From Gammaproteobacteria bacterium (GTDB lineage Bacteria; Pseudomonadota; Gammaproteobacteria; Pseudomonadales; Halieaceae): DNA of 64,000 nt. Location of the stretch: the NCBI GenBank assembly GCA_024644535.1, contig JAHEKX010000013.1, forward strand, positions 1 to 64,000. Direction: 5' to 3'. This document shows, piece by piece, positions 8,993 through 17,020 of the stretch. Every line of letters starts with the position of its first letter. The first letter of the stretch is position 1. A program made the position numbers and the translations under genes. A model generated the notes under the pieces. The model had not been told where the DNA came from and searched no databases. It saw nothing but the letters and a program-made list of their open reading frames with translations.

Positions 8993-9077
8993 TTTTTATC
9001 TCAATTCGCTTTGGTGAGCGGGCTGTTCTGGCGCTTTTGAGCCCGTTAAATCATGATTAAGAGTCTCAAAACGCAAC

Positions 9078-9105
9078 TTGTTATTGAACACCATTGATGT
9101 ATAGT
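9078..9105 (+). promoter_or_regulatory. Promoter with operator copy B in its spacer
   Basis: A good sigma70-like pair is visible: TTGTTA (9078-9083), a 16-nt spacer, and TATAGT (9100-9105), 69 bp before the ATG at 9174. The spacer contains copy B of the recurring palindrome (core CACCATTGATG, 9089-9099, preceded by ATTGAA), placed where a bound dimer would block RNA polymerase. The region also separates the divergent operon starting at 8992. Confidence 0.5.
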
Positions 9106-9173
9106 AAGCAAGTCATTATTATTACATACCGGTGCCCGTAGGCGCAGTGAAAATGCGAATAAATGGAGTTTTT

Positions 9174-9995
9174 ATGGATGTTCTAGGCTACGCCAATAAG
9201 AGAGTTTTAGTTACCGGGTGTTTTTCTGGTATGGGTTATGCCACAGCGAAGTTGTTGCTTGATCTGGGTGCCGAGGTGCATGGTCTAGACTATAAGGCGT
9301 GCGAGTTGCCTCTGGCGTCATTCCAGCTGTGCGATATGAGAGTGTGCGAGCAAATTGATAATGCTGTGGATGCTGTCGGTACCGGTGGTCGTATTGACGC
9401 CGTATTCAACTGCGCGGGACTCCCGCAAACGGCGCCAGCGCTAGACGTTATGCGGGTAAACTATGCCGGAACCCGGCGGGTCGCCGAGCGCGCAATGGCC
9501 TACATGAGCGAGGGTGGCGCGATCGCGAGTATTTCGTCTACCGGAGGTTTGGGCTGGAGCCAAAATATGCCAAAGCTTATGGAGTTGATAGCAGCTGGTG
9601 ATTACGACCAATCCGTGGGCTGGTGTGAGCAGAATCTGGATTCCGTGAAAGAGGGCTATTCGTTCTCCAAAGAAGCGATTATTGCTTGGACTATGCTGAC
9701 CGCAAGTCACTCTATTAAGAAGGGCATTCGGATTAACTGCACTCTGCCTAGCCCCACTCAGACACCTATGATGAAAGATTTCCTCGAGGCATCGGGTAAA
9801 GATGTGATTGATGCGGCCACTCAGCCGAGTGGTCGATACTCAACGCCAGAGCAGCAGGCTCAGGGCCTTGTTTACCTCAACAGTGATCTAGCCAGTTTTG
9901 TTAACGGCGTGTTTCTGCCCGTTGATGGTGGTTTTATCGGGGGTGTTATGACAGGGCAAGTCGATCTCTCCGTGATGATGCAGCGCAAGGCATAG
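9174..9995 (+). CDS. 3alpha-hydroxysteroid-dehydrogenase-like SDR
   Basis: SDR of 273 aa with TGCFSGMG at residues 14-21, NCAG at 79-82, Ser121/122, and Tyr162/Lys166 (YSFSK). The compact N-terminal half, DVMRVNYAGTRRVAERAM, and the long insert before YSFSK resemble Comamonas-type 3alpha-hydroxysteroid dehydrogenase/carbonyl reductase, which oxidises 3alpha-hydroxysteroids. The start at 9174 is preferred because TGGAG lies just upstream and the Rossmann fold follows at once; a GTG at 9132 would add 14 residues. It opens a rightward operon with DUF35, thiolase-like, DUF2889 and amidohydrolase genes. The steroid substrate is an inference from family likeness. Confidence 0.75.
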   Translation: MDVLGYANKRVLVTGCFSGMGYATAKLLLDLGAEVHGLDYKACELPLASFQLCDMRVCEQIDNAVDAVGTGGRIDAVFNCAGLPQTAPALDVMRVNYAGTRRVAERAMAYMSEGGAIASISSTGGLGWSQNMPKLMELIAAGDYDQSVGWCEQNLDSVKEGYSFSKEAIIAWTMLTASHSIKKGIRINCTLPSPTQTPMMKDFLEASGKDVIDAATQPSGRYSTPEQQAQGLVYLNSDLASFVNGVFLPVDGGFIGGVMTGQVDLSVMMQRKA

Positions 9996-9997
9996 TC

Positions 9998-10402
9998 GTG
10001 GTACATCGCGCGCTACCGCGACTCGATCGGGATAATCGTGCTTTTTGGACTTCCGGAGAGAGCGGCGAACTCGTATTGCACAGATGTCAGAGCTGTGCGT
10101 CATATGTGCATCCGCCTAGACCTGTGTGCCGGACTTGCCTGTCTGAAAATGTCGTTCCTGAAGCGGTTGCGGGCACTGGTGAGGTGTACAGTTTTACTGT
10201 GAATTACCAAAAATGGCATCCGAAAATGGAAGTGCCGTTTGTGATTGCGCGAATTCAGCTAGATGGTGTTGACGGTGTATTGCTAACGTCTAATGTGGTG
10301 GGTTGTGATCCCGAGAGCGTCGATATTGGTGATCGGGTGGCGGTTGAATTTGAACAGCACGAGGATGTTTTTGTGCCGGTTTTTCGAAGGGTGGCCTCGT
10401 AA
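9998..10402 (+). CDS. DUF35 OB-fold/zinc-ribbon protein, partner of thiolase-like enzyme
   Basis: A 134-aa DUF35 protein: an N-terminal zinc ribbon with C30-x2-C33 and C44-x2-C47, then an OB fold (GTGEVYSFTVNYQKW to the end). DUF35 proteins bind acyl-CoA and form complexes with thiolase-like or lipid-transfer-protein aldolases, as in steroid side-chain cleavage by Ltp2. The GTG start is 3 bp after the preceding stop, and the last base overlaps the first base of the thiolase-like gene, so the pair is translationally linked. Zinc binding and partnering are known for the family; the particular reaction is inferred. Confidence 0.85.
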   Translation: MVHRALPRLDRDNRAFWTSGESGELVLHRCQSCASYVHPPRPVCRTCLSENVVPEAVAGTGEVYSFTVNYQKWHPKMEVPFVIARIQLDGVDGVLLTSNVVGCDPESVDIGDRVAVEFEQHEDVFVPVFRRVAS

Positions 10403-11562
10403 TGTCAGGTCAGTTTGCTTACATATCAGGAGTAGGCCAATCTCAGATTGGTATGCGCTTGGAGCGTTCCCCTCTGCTGCTCACACTCGATGCTGTGAAT
10501 GAGGCGCTCTCGGAAGCTGGTTTAGATATTAGCCAAATTGATGGTGTTTCCACTTACCCAGGGCGATCTGCCGGAATGTTGGGGTTTTCGCCAATCGGTG
10601 CCGATGAGCTGATCGATGCCTTGGGGATAAAAGCGCGTTGGTACAGCGGCGGCATGGAAATCAGCTCTCAACTTGGCGCTGTCGTTGAGGCCGCAGCCGC
10701 GGTCCGGTCTGGCATGGCTCGTCACGTCATTTGCTACCGGACGGTCTATGAGGCCGCCGCCCTGGCTAGACCTGATGAATACCCAATGCAGCGCCGTGAC
10801 CGGGTAGATAATTACAGTCAATGGTTGGCGCCTTTTGGGGCGATATCAGCGGTGACATGGACTGCGCAATACGCGATGAGGCATGTAAAAAAATATGGGC
10901 TTACTCGTGAGCAGCTTGCCCAAATCGCATTAACGGATCGGGCGAATGCTGCCTTGAATCCGCGGGCTTTGGTTCAAGAGTCGCTTACGATGGATGAATA
11001 TTTGGGCGCACGCATGATTAGTTCGCCTTTATGTCTATACGACTGTGACCGTTTCAGCGATGCGTCAACGGTTATTATTGTCTCTGCGGGTGACGCTCTT
11101 GATGAGGTCGTTTGTCAGCCTGTACGTATTGCTGCAACCGCAGGCTCGGTTGATCGTCTAAGTTGGGATCAGGCTGAGTGGATGGCCTGTTACGCGACGG
11201 GGAGGGCGCTTTGGGAACAGACTGACTACACAGTGGACGATGTAGATACAGTGCAGCTTTATGATGGCTTTAGTTTTCAGGCTTTGGCTTGGCTGGAGGG
11301 TTTAGGTTTCTGTGGGGTCGGTGAGGGCGGTAATTTTATCGAGGGTGGTAAACGAATAGCTCTAGACGGCGAGCTGCCGCTGAATACCTTTGGTGGCCAA
11401 ATTGGAGCAGGGCGCTTGCATGGCTTCGGATTTGCCCATGAGGCAGTGACCCAGTTGCGCGGAAATGGAGGGGCTCGGCAGATCAAGGCCCAGCCAACAG
11501 TAGCCGTTGCGACATCTGGCGGTGGTCCACTCGCAACCGCACTGCTGTTAACTCGAGACTAG
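10402..11562 (+). CDS. Thiolase-like (lipid-transfer-protein/SCPx type) acyltransferase or aldolase
   Basis: Thiolase-fold protein of 386 aa in the thiolase-like/lipid-transfer group. The usual nucleophilic cysteine region near residue 90-115 has no CxS/G motif (it reads CYRTVYEAAAL), while VQLYDGFSFQAL and the C-terminal NTFGGQIGAGRLHGFG are conserved. This pattern fits the Ltp2-like retro-aldolases that act with DUF35 partners rather than true thiolases. It directly overlaps the DUF35 gene. Expected role: carbon-carbon cleavage of a 3-hydroxyacyl-CoA side chain releasing a ketone or aldehyde. It could also be a non-catalytic or biosynthetic thiolase homologue. Confidence 0.8.
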   Translation: MSGQFAYISGVGQSQIGMRLERSPLLLTLDAVNEALSEAGLDISQIDGVSTYPGRSAGMLGFSPIGADELIDALGIKARWYSGGMEISSQLGAVVEAAAAVRSGMARHVICYRTVYEAAALARPDEYPMQRRDRVDNYSQWLAPFGAISAVTWTAQYAMRHVKKYGLTREQLAQIALTDRANAALNPRALVQESLTMDEYLGARMISSPLCLYDCDRFSDASTVIIVSAGDALDEVVCQPVRIAATAGSVDRLSWDQAEWMACYATGRALWEQTDYTVDDVDTVQLYDGFSFQALAWLEGLGFCGVGEGGNFIEGGKRIALDGELPLNTFGGQIGAGRLHGFGFAHEAVTQLRGNGGARQIKAQPTVAVATSGGGPLATALLLTRD

Positions 11563-11566
11563 TCCT

Positions 11567-12283
11567 GTGGCTTTGCCGTCAGCAAGAATCTCTGAATTTG
11601 AGGGTTATCGGCGCAGTATTCGCATCGATAGTGATGGACGTGCTTGTTCATTTGCCGAGCTCGAAGATGACATCCATGCCTTTGCCGTGGCTTTAGAGCA
11701 TGATGGAGCGGCTATTCGAGCCGTCGAAGTCGATATTCGGCGAGCACCTTGGACGACCTGCCCGGGTGCCGAACAAGCACTGAAACGTGAGCTCACAGGT
11801 ATGCTGCTAGCTGATGTACGTTATTTAAAAGACCGTCAGCAGCAGTGTACGCATTTGTTTGACTTGGCCAGTTGGGCTGCTGCTCATGCACTGGCTTGCG
11901 AACACATTGAGTACGATGTGTTGGTAAGTGACCCGCAAGATAACGTGCGGCATGCAGAGATTTGGCGAGGTGGGAAGCTCGTGCTTGAGTGGGACGAAGC
12001 GAAGTTTACTTTGCAAGCTCCACCTGAGATCGCAGGTCGAAATATATTCGAACTCAACGACTGGATGAAAGGGCTTTCACCAGAGTTGCAAGAAGCCGCC
12101 CGCATTCTGCGATGGGGGAACGTGGTAGCTAATGGTCGGATGAGGAGTCTGGCGGAACAGTCAGACGCAACGAAGATGCCACCAAATTGTTACACATTTC
12201 AGCCTAGTCGAGCAGAGTTCGCCAAGCGTGTAGGCCAGATACGAGATTTTAGCTTTGGCACCGAGTTGCCATTTGGATTGTAA
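11567..12283 (+). CDS. DUF2889 domain protein
   Basis: Protein of 238 aa that matches the DUF2889 pattern: FAELEDDIHAFAVALEHDG, then RRAPWTTCPGAEQAL with a conserved cysteine, then QQQCTHLFDLASWAAAHAL. The family has no established biochemical function to my knowledge. It uses a GTG start 4 bp after the thiolase-like stop, so it is in the same operon as DUF35/thiolase-like and amidohydrolase genes. That context suggests a role in the same cleavage pathway. No signal peptide or membrane segment is seen. Confidence 0.75.
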   Translation: MALPSARISEFEGYRRSIRIDSDGRACSFAELEDDIHAFAVALEHDGAAIRAVEVDIRRAPWTTCPGAEQALKRELTGMLLADVRYLKDRQQQCTHLFDLASWAAAHALACEHIEYDVLVSDPQDNVRHAEIWRGGKLVLEWDEAKFTLQAPPEIAGRNIFELNDWMKGLSPELQEAARILRWGNVVANGRMRSLAEQSDATKMPPNCYTFQPSRAEFAKRVGQIRDFSFGTELPFGL

Positions 12284-12327
12284 ATTAGCGGGTAACGCCG
12301 CTCTTAACCAGAGGTAGGAGTAATACT

Positions 12328-13647
12328 ATGAGTATGACAATGAACGATATGGTGCTGATAAGCGTTGATGACCACATCAGTGAGCCGCCTGAAATGTATG
12401 ACAACCACTTGTCGGGCGTCGACTTGGCGAGCGCGCCTAAATTGCGTATGACGGCAGATGGTACGAATTATTGGGAATACCAAGGTATACAAATGCCATC
12501 GGTTGGGCTTAACGCTGTTGTCGGTCGTCCACTTGAGGAATATGGCATGGAGCCAACCAGCTTCGATCAACTCCGAAAGGGCGTTTATGACGTGCATGCG
12601 CGCGTAGACGACATGAATGCCAATGGTATTGCGGCGTCTTTGAATTTCGGTACTGCCGTTGGGTTTGATGGCGGCAAGTTCCACCAAGCTCCAGATCGAA
12701 ATCTTGCTCGTATTCACCTGCAGGCCTACAACGACTGGCACGTAGACGAGTGGTGTGGTGCTTATCCAGACCGGTTTATACCCTGCGCAATCTTGCCCAC
12801 GTGGGACATGAAGGCAACGGTCGCTGAGATTAAGCGCATGGCTTCTAAAGGCGTGCACGCCGTATCGTTGAATGAGAATCCGACCAAACAGGGTTTGCCA
12901 TCGATACACAATGAATACTGGGAGCCCATGTGGAAAGCCATGGTCGAAAATGACATGGTCATGAATCTCCATATCGGCGCAGGTAACCCGCAGGTGCATG
13001 CCTCTGACGAAACTCCGATTGAGGCCTGGATTGCCACAATGCCTATGTCATCAGCCGTTGGCGCTGCAGACTGGGTGAATTTAGAGGCCCTTCATCGCTA
13101 CCCTGACATGAAAATCTGTCTGTCGGAGTGTGGCTTAGGCTGGATCCCATATTTTATGGAGCGCGCAGATTTCAGTCACGCTCGTCACCAATTTTGGACG
13201 AATTCAAAAATGACGTTTGGTGACTTAAAGCCCAGTGATGTATTCAAGCGTAACTTTATGGTTTGTTTCATCGATGATGATTTTGGTCTGCACAATCTCG
13301 AGTACGTTAATGAGGATATGGTCGCATTTGAGACCGATTATCCGCACTCCGATACCTTGTGGCCCGAGGCTCCAGAGCACTTGTGGCGTTCAGTGCAGCA
13401 CTTAAGTGAGGAGCAAATTAATAAAGTGACTCACCTGAATACCATGCGCTACTACGGTTTTGACATGTTTAAAACCACTTCTCGCGAAGACTTAACCGTC
13501 GGCGCTCTGCGTGCGAAGGCCGCGGCTGATGGTGTGGATTTGAGCTTGAAGTCGACTGGCGGGGCCAACCCCTTAGAGGGTACAAAACGTGTAGTGACCT
13601 CGGGCGATCTATTCAAAATGTTCGCCCACCATGCGACGGCGAAATAG
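12328..13647 (+). CDS. Amidohydrolase-2 family (ACMSD-like TIM barrel) hydrolase
   Basis: Protein of 439 aa of the amidohydrolase-2/ACMSD-like group. The first metal motif is DDHISEP (Asp-x-His variant of His-x-His), followed by a central His (NLHIGAGNP), the SECGLGWIPYFMERAD segment, and the late Asp in ETDYPHSDTLWP, which together fit a mononuclear metal site. Relatives decarboxylate or hydrolyse cyclic compounds. GAGGTAGGAG upstream supports the start. It lies 44 bp after the DUF2889 gene and is followed by a strong terminator at 13669-13690, so it ends the operon. Family sure; reaction unknown. Confidence 0.8.
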   Translation: MSMTMNDMVLISVDDHISEPPEMYDNHLSGVDLASAPKLRMTADGTNYWEYQGIQMPSVGLNAVVGRPLEEYGMEPTSFDQLRKGVYDVHARVDDMNANGIAASLNFGTAVGFDGGKFHQAPDRNLARIHLQAYNDWHVDEWCGAYPDRFIPCAILPTWDMKATVAEIKRMASKGVHAVSLNENPTKQGLPSIHNEYWEPMWKAMVENDMVMNLHIGAGNPQVHASDETPIEAWIATMPMSSAVGAADWVNLEALHRYPDMKICLSECGLGWIPYFMERADFSHARHQFWTNSKMTFGDLKPSDVFKRNFMVCFIDDDFGLHNLEYVNEDMVAFETDYPHSDTLWPEAPEHLWRSVQHLSEEQINKVTHLNTMRYYGFDMFKTTSREDLTVGALRAKAAADGVDLSLKSTGGANPLEGTKRVVTSGDLFKMFAHHATAK

Positions 13648-13668
13648 TGATCGGCATGTGAATAGTGT

Positions 13669-13690
13669 GGGGAGCTTCGCTCCCCTTTTT
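13669..13690 (+). terminator. Rho-independent terminator
   Basis: A perfect hairpin GGGGAGC-TTC-GCTCCCC (13669-13685) is followed by TTTTT. It lies 21 bp after the amidohydrolase stop and ends the operon that starts at 9174. Confidence 0.85.
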
Positions 13691-13727
13691 ATGTTTACCG
13701 TGTCTGTCTCACAATAAGAGGTGCAGA

Positions 13728-14366
13728 ATGACAAAATCAACGCCAGACCAGCTGCTTGCGCGTCAACATGAAATCGTGGGCAACCCGCCGCGAATCGAAG
13801 AATTACCCCGAGAACAATATTTAGATGAAGCCATGGCGCAGTGGACAATGCTCAGAAGCAATTATGCGGGTCGTCCGCTTGAGCCTGGCAATCCTGATGA
13901 AGTGCCAACCATTTTTTTTACGATGCTGCGTCGCGCAAATACGTGGGAAAAGCTCTCGGACCTTACTATGGCCTTGACGGGGCAAGCTGAGATCGATATC
14001 CGCAGCCGAGAAATCATCATCTTGCGTGTTGGCTGGATCTTGGGCGCTCCCTATGAATTTGGTGAGCATGTTACTAAGTCTCGTGAGGCGGCCTGTTTGA
14101 CGGATGAAGAAATTAAGCGCGTCACATTGGGTGCAGATGCTCTCGGCTGGAGCGCTTATGAGTCAGCCCTGATTCGAGCGGTTGACGAACTTAAAGAAGA
14201 CGCAATGATCACTGACAAAACTTGGGCTGTGCTTGAGGAACATTGCACTTCCGAGGTGTTGATTGAGATCCCGATGGTGGTGGGGTTTTTTACCATGATC
14301 GCATACTTCCAGAATGCGCTGAGGTTACCTTTGCGTGGCGTCAACCAAGGCCTTCAAGCAATATAG
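13728..14366 (+). CDS. Carboxymuconolactone decarboxylase-like (AhpD-fold) protein
   Basis: Protein of 212 aa with the CMD/AhpD helical signature EIDIRSREIIILRVGWILGA followed by YEFGEHVTKSREAACLTDEEI. The redox CxxC of AhpD is absent; the YE(F)xxH form matches gamma-carboxymuconolactone decarboxylase-like members. The start at 13728 follows AAGAGG; an earlier in-frame start at 13665 would read through the terminator hairpin. It is the first gene after the terminator and leads an operon with MaoC, CitE-like and sulfotransferase genes. The reaction is unknown; decarboxylation or lactone chemistry is possible. Confidence 0.75.
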   Translation: MTKSTPDQLLARQHEIVGNPPRIEELPREQYLDEAMAQWTMLRSNYAGRPLEPGNPDEVPTIFFTMLRRANTWEKLSDLTMALTGQAEIDIRSREIIILRVGWILGAPYEFGEHVTKSREAACLTDEEIKRVTLGADALGWSAYESALIRAVDELKEDAMITDKTWAVLEEHCTSEVLIEIPMVVGFFTMIAYFQNALRLPLRGVNQGLQAI

Positions 14367-14369
14367 AGA

Positions 14370-14834
14370 ATGGATATGGCAGGTTTATTTTTTGATGAAT
14401 TAGAAGTTGGGATGATATTTGAACACCCCATTCGTCGCACAATTACCGAAACGGATAACGTGTTATTTTCCACTATGACGCACAACCCTGCTCGGCTTCA
14501 TCTCGATGAAGAATACTGTAAAAACGAGACTGAGTATGGGCAACGGCTGGTCAATAGCTGTTTGACTCTAAGTTTAATGGTGGGTATCTCTGTTGCCGAG
14601 ACGACTCTGGGCACAGCTGTCGCCAATTTGGGCTGGGATGAGGTCAGATTTCCACATCCGCTGTATCACGGTGATACCATCAACATTCAGACTGAGGTTG
14701 CTGAACTGCGCGAAAGTAAATCGCGCCCCAATCAAGGAATCGTCACATATATCCACCGTGCGTTTAATCAGGATGGCGTGCTGGTAGGGCAATGCCGGCG
14801 CTCCGGTCTTCAATGGAAGAGACCGCAGTCATGA
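14370..14834 (+). CDS. MaoC family dehydratase
   Basis: Single hot-dog domain of 154 aa. FFDELEVGMIFEHPIRRTITETDNVLFS and NPARLHLDEEYC match MaoC-like (R)-hydratases, where an Asp/His pair near NPxHxD hydrates 2-enoyl-CoA (here N-P-A-R-L-H-L-D). It begins 3 bp after the CMD stop and overlaps the CitE-like start (ATGA). MaoC proteins with a CitE-like partner occur in mesaconyl/malyl-CoA chemistry, and such a role is possible here. Confidence 0.8.
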   Translation: MDMAGLFFDELEVGMIFEHPIRRTITETDNVLFSTMTHNPARLHLDEEYCKNETEYGQRLVNSCLTLSLMVGISVAETTLGTAVANLGWDEVRFPHPLYHGDTINIQTEVAELRESKSRPNQGIVTYIHRAFNQDGVLVGQCRRSGLQWKRPQS

Positions 14835-15736
14835 TATTAAGATCTTGGCTCTTTATACCCGGCGACTCTGAGAAGAAACTCGGGAAAGGTGATGCTAGTG
14901 GCGCCGATGCCCTCATCCTTGACTTGGAAGACGCTGTATCACCTGCCAACAAAGCTGCGGCCCGAGCTATGGTAGCCGATTACTTAAAGGCTCGACCGCT
15001 CGATAAGCGTCGCGGAAAAATATACGTTCGCGTTAATCCCATTGATACATCGATGTGTGCTGAAGATATTGCCGCTGTTGTGCCGTTCCAGCCAGATGGT
15101 GTGGTGCAGCCAAAAGCTGTTGGTCCTTGGGATGTGGCAACATTATCGGCGATGGTGGCGAGTGCTGAGCAAGATGCCGGTCTAGCGCCTGAGTGCATCA
15201 AAATTCTGCCTTTGACGACAGAGACTGCGCAAGCGCCATTTCATCTGGGAGAGTACGCGGCCTCGGATTTGCCCCGTATGGTCGGCATGTCATGGGGAGC
15301 CGAAGATCTTAGTGCCGCACTGGGTGCTTCTACGAATATTGGCTCGGATGGAGAGTGGGCTTTTACCTATAAATTGGTGCGCTCAATGGTATTGATGGCG
15401 GCAAGAGCCAGTGATGTACAGCCTATCGAGACACTCTACGCTGACTTTCGCGATACGGAGGGTCTGGCAAAATCTTGCCGCGACGCGCGGGCGGAAGGGT
15501 TTGTCGGACGTTTGGCAATTCATCCGGCTCAGGTCGCGATTATTAATGAAAACTTCAGTCCTTCGCTGGACGAAATTGCATTTGCAGAGCGTGTGATTGA
15601 GGCGTTTGCTGCCAACCCTGAAGCGGGCACCGTGGGGCTTGATGGGAAAATGCTAGATGTTCCCCATCTAAAACAAGCACAGCAGGTTTTGCAATTGGCC
15701 CAACAACTCCAACAATTAAAGAGGTATTTTAAGTGA
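14831..15736 (+). CDS. HpcH/HpaI aldolase, CitE-like (malyl-CoA lyase-type)
   Basis: TIM-barrel aldolase of 301 aa of the citrate lyase beta-like group. RSWLFIPGDSEKKLGKG, LILDLEDAV, VRVNP, LPLTTETAQAPF and WGAEDLSAALGA are the usual family blocks; the Glu in TTET and Asp in AEDL are the expected metal ligands. It would cleave or condense a 3-hydroxyacyl-CoA such as malyl- or citramalyl-CoA. The start at 14831 overlaps the MaoC stop by four bases; an upstream in-frame start at 14792 lies inside MaoC and lacks support. The next gene overlaps its stop. Confidence 0.85.
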   Translation: MILRSWLFIPGDSEKKLGKGDASGADALILDLEDAVSPANKAAARAMVADYLKARPLDKRRGKIYVRVNPIDTSMCAEDIAAVVPFQPDGVVQPKAVGPWDVATLSAMVASAEQDAGLAPECIKILPLTTETAQAPFHLGEYAASDLPRMVGMSWGAEDLSAALGASTNIGSDGEWAFTYKLVRSMVLMAARASDVQPIETLYADFRDTEGLAKSCRDARAEGFVGRLAIHPAQVAIINENFSPSLDEIAFAERVIEAFAANPEAGTVGLDGKMLDVPHLKQAQQVLQLAQQLQQLKRYFK

Positions 15737-16878
15737 AAGTATCAGAGCTCCTTAGCGCTGCGAAAAATCAAACGGGACTCGATCAACTTGGCGATGACTC
15801 AGTCCTTGGTCCGCTAGAAATTCTTGTGGATTCCATAAATAAAGAGGCTAAGCTCAGCGAGCGCGGTGAGCAGAATGTGCAGCGAACCTTGATCGGACAT
15901 TTGGTTAACCGTTTGCGTATCGAAGATTATCTCGCGCAGAATCCAGAGTTGTTAGAGCGCCCCGTGGAAAAGCCGATGTTCGTTTTTGGGTTGCCTCGCA
16001 CCGGAACAACGTTGCTTATCAACTTGTTAAATGAAGACCCCATGAGACGCAGTTTTTTGCGCTGGGAGTCTATGGATCCTGTGCCGCCCCCTAAAATTTC
16101 GGAATTAAAGGCGGGTCCGCGCTTCGATAAATGTCAAGAGTTAACCCAGATGTCCTTGAAGTATGCTCCGCATATTTCGGCGATTCATCACGAAGATGCC
16201 GACAGTCCCACGGAATGCCAATTTTTAATGGCGCCGTCATTTGTCGCCGAATATTACGATTCAATGTATGACGTCCCGAGTTATGGCAGGTACATGCTCT
16301 ATGAGGCAGATTATCTGCCGGCGTTTAAGTTTCACAAGCGTTATCTGCAGCTCTTGCAGGCTGAGACTGGTGGTCGATGGACCCTTAAAAACCCCTGGCA
16401 TCCATTGTTTCTCGATGCGTTGCACACTGTATACCCGGACGCCCAGCTGGTTATGACTCACCGAGATCCAGTAGAGGTTGTGGGATCGGCTTGCAGTCTG
16501 TTGAAAGCTGTGCGGCCCATGTTTAGCGATGAGGTGGATATGCTGGCAATAGGCCGGACTCTTCTCGAGACCTTTGACGTTATGATTGAACGCACGATAG
16601 CGTATCGCGAAGCACATGGTGAGGACAGCATCTGCGACGTTCAATATCTCGACATGATGGCTGATCCATTGGGTGAAGTTAAGCGGGTGTATCGCCATTT
16701 TGGCGAACAGCTTAGTCAAACAGCAGAGCAAGCTATGCGGGATTACCTAGCCAATAATCCAAAAGGGAAACACGGCAAACATACTTATAGTCTTGAAGAT
16801 TACGGTCTGACCGAGGCTTCGATACGTGAGCGGTTTCAACCGTATATGGATCGGTTCCAGGTAAGAACGAGAGGCTGA
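15733..16878 (+). CDS. Sulfotransferase family protein
   Basis: Protein of 381 aa with a PAPS-binding P-loop-like FGLPRTGTTLL at about residue 83, an H-rich region HISAIHHEDADSPTE, and later MTHRDPVEVVGS, the 3'-phosphate-binding segment. This is the large 'sulfotransferase family' common in marine and actinobacterial genomes, with unknown acceptors. The GTG start overlaps the CitE-like stop by four bases (GTGA). A sulfotransferase closing a catabolic operon is unusual; it may modify a pathway intermediate, or the family may have another transfer activity. Confidence 0.75.
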   Translation: MKVSELLSAAKNQTGLDQLGDDSVLGPLEILVDSINKEAKLSERGEQNVQRTLIGHLVNRLRIEDYLAQNPELLERPVEKPMFVFGLPRTGTTLLINLLNEDPMRRSFLRWESMDPVPPPKISELKAGPRFDKCQELTQMSLKYAPHISAIHHEDADSPTECQFLMAPSFVAEYYDSMYDVPSYGRYMLYEADYLPAFKFHKRYLQLLQAETGGRWTLKNPWHPLFLDALHTVYPDAQLVMTHRDPVEVVGSACSLLKAVRPMFSDEVDMLAIGRTLLETFDVMIERTIAYREAHGEDSICDVQYLDMMADPLGEVKRVYRHFGEQLSQTAEQAMRDYLANNPKGKHGKHTYSLEDYGLTEASIRERFQPYMDRFQVRTRG

Positions 16879-16956
16879 GTCAGGGGTATAAGCTGGCGAA
16901 ACAGGTGGGTCTATAGATCGCTTTAAGTTCATCCAATTAGCACCCCGAGAACCTTG

Positions 16957-17020
16957 CCACCCCCCTTTAGTTCCCTTATTTTGATAACTAAAGCGGGGTG
17001 GCGGCACTTAATGCCGCTTT
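16957..17020. terminator. Two tandem hairpins between convergent genes
   Basis: The first stem pairs 16957-16972 with 16986-17001 (CCACCCC with GGGGTGG, CTTTAGTT with AACTAAAG; one mismatch in 16). The second pairs GCGGCA (17001-17006) with TGCCGC (17012-17017), followed by TTT. The element sits between the sulfotransferase stop (16878) and the AraC stop (17019) and probably terminates both. Confidence 0.6.
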
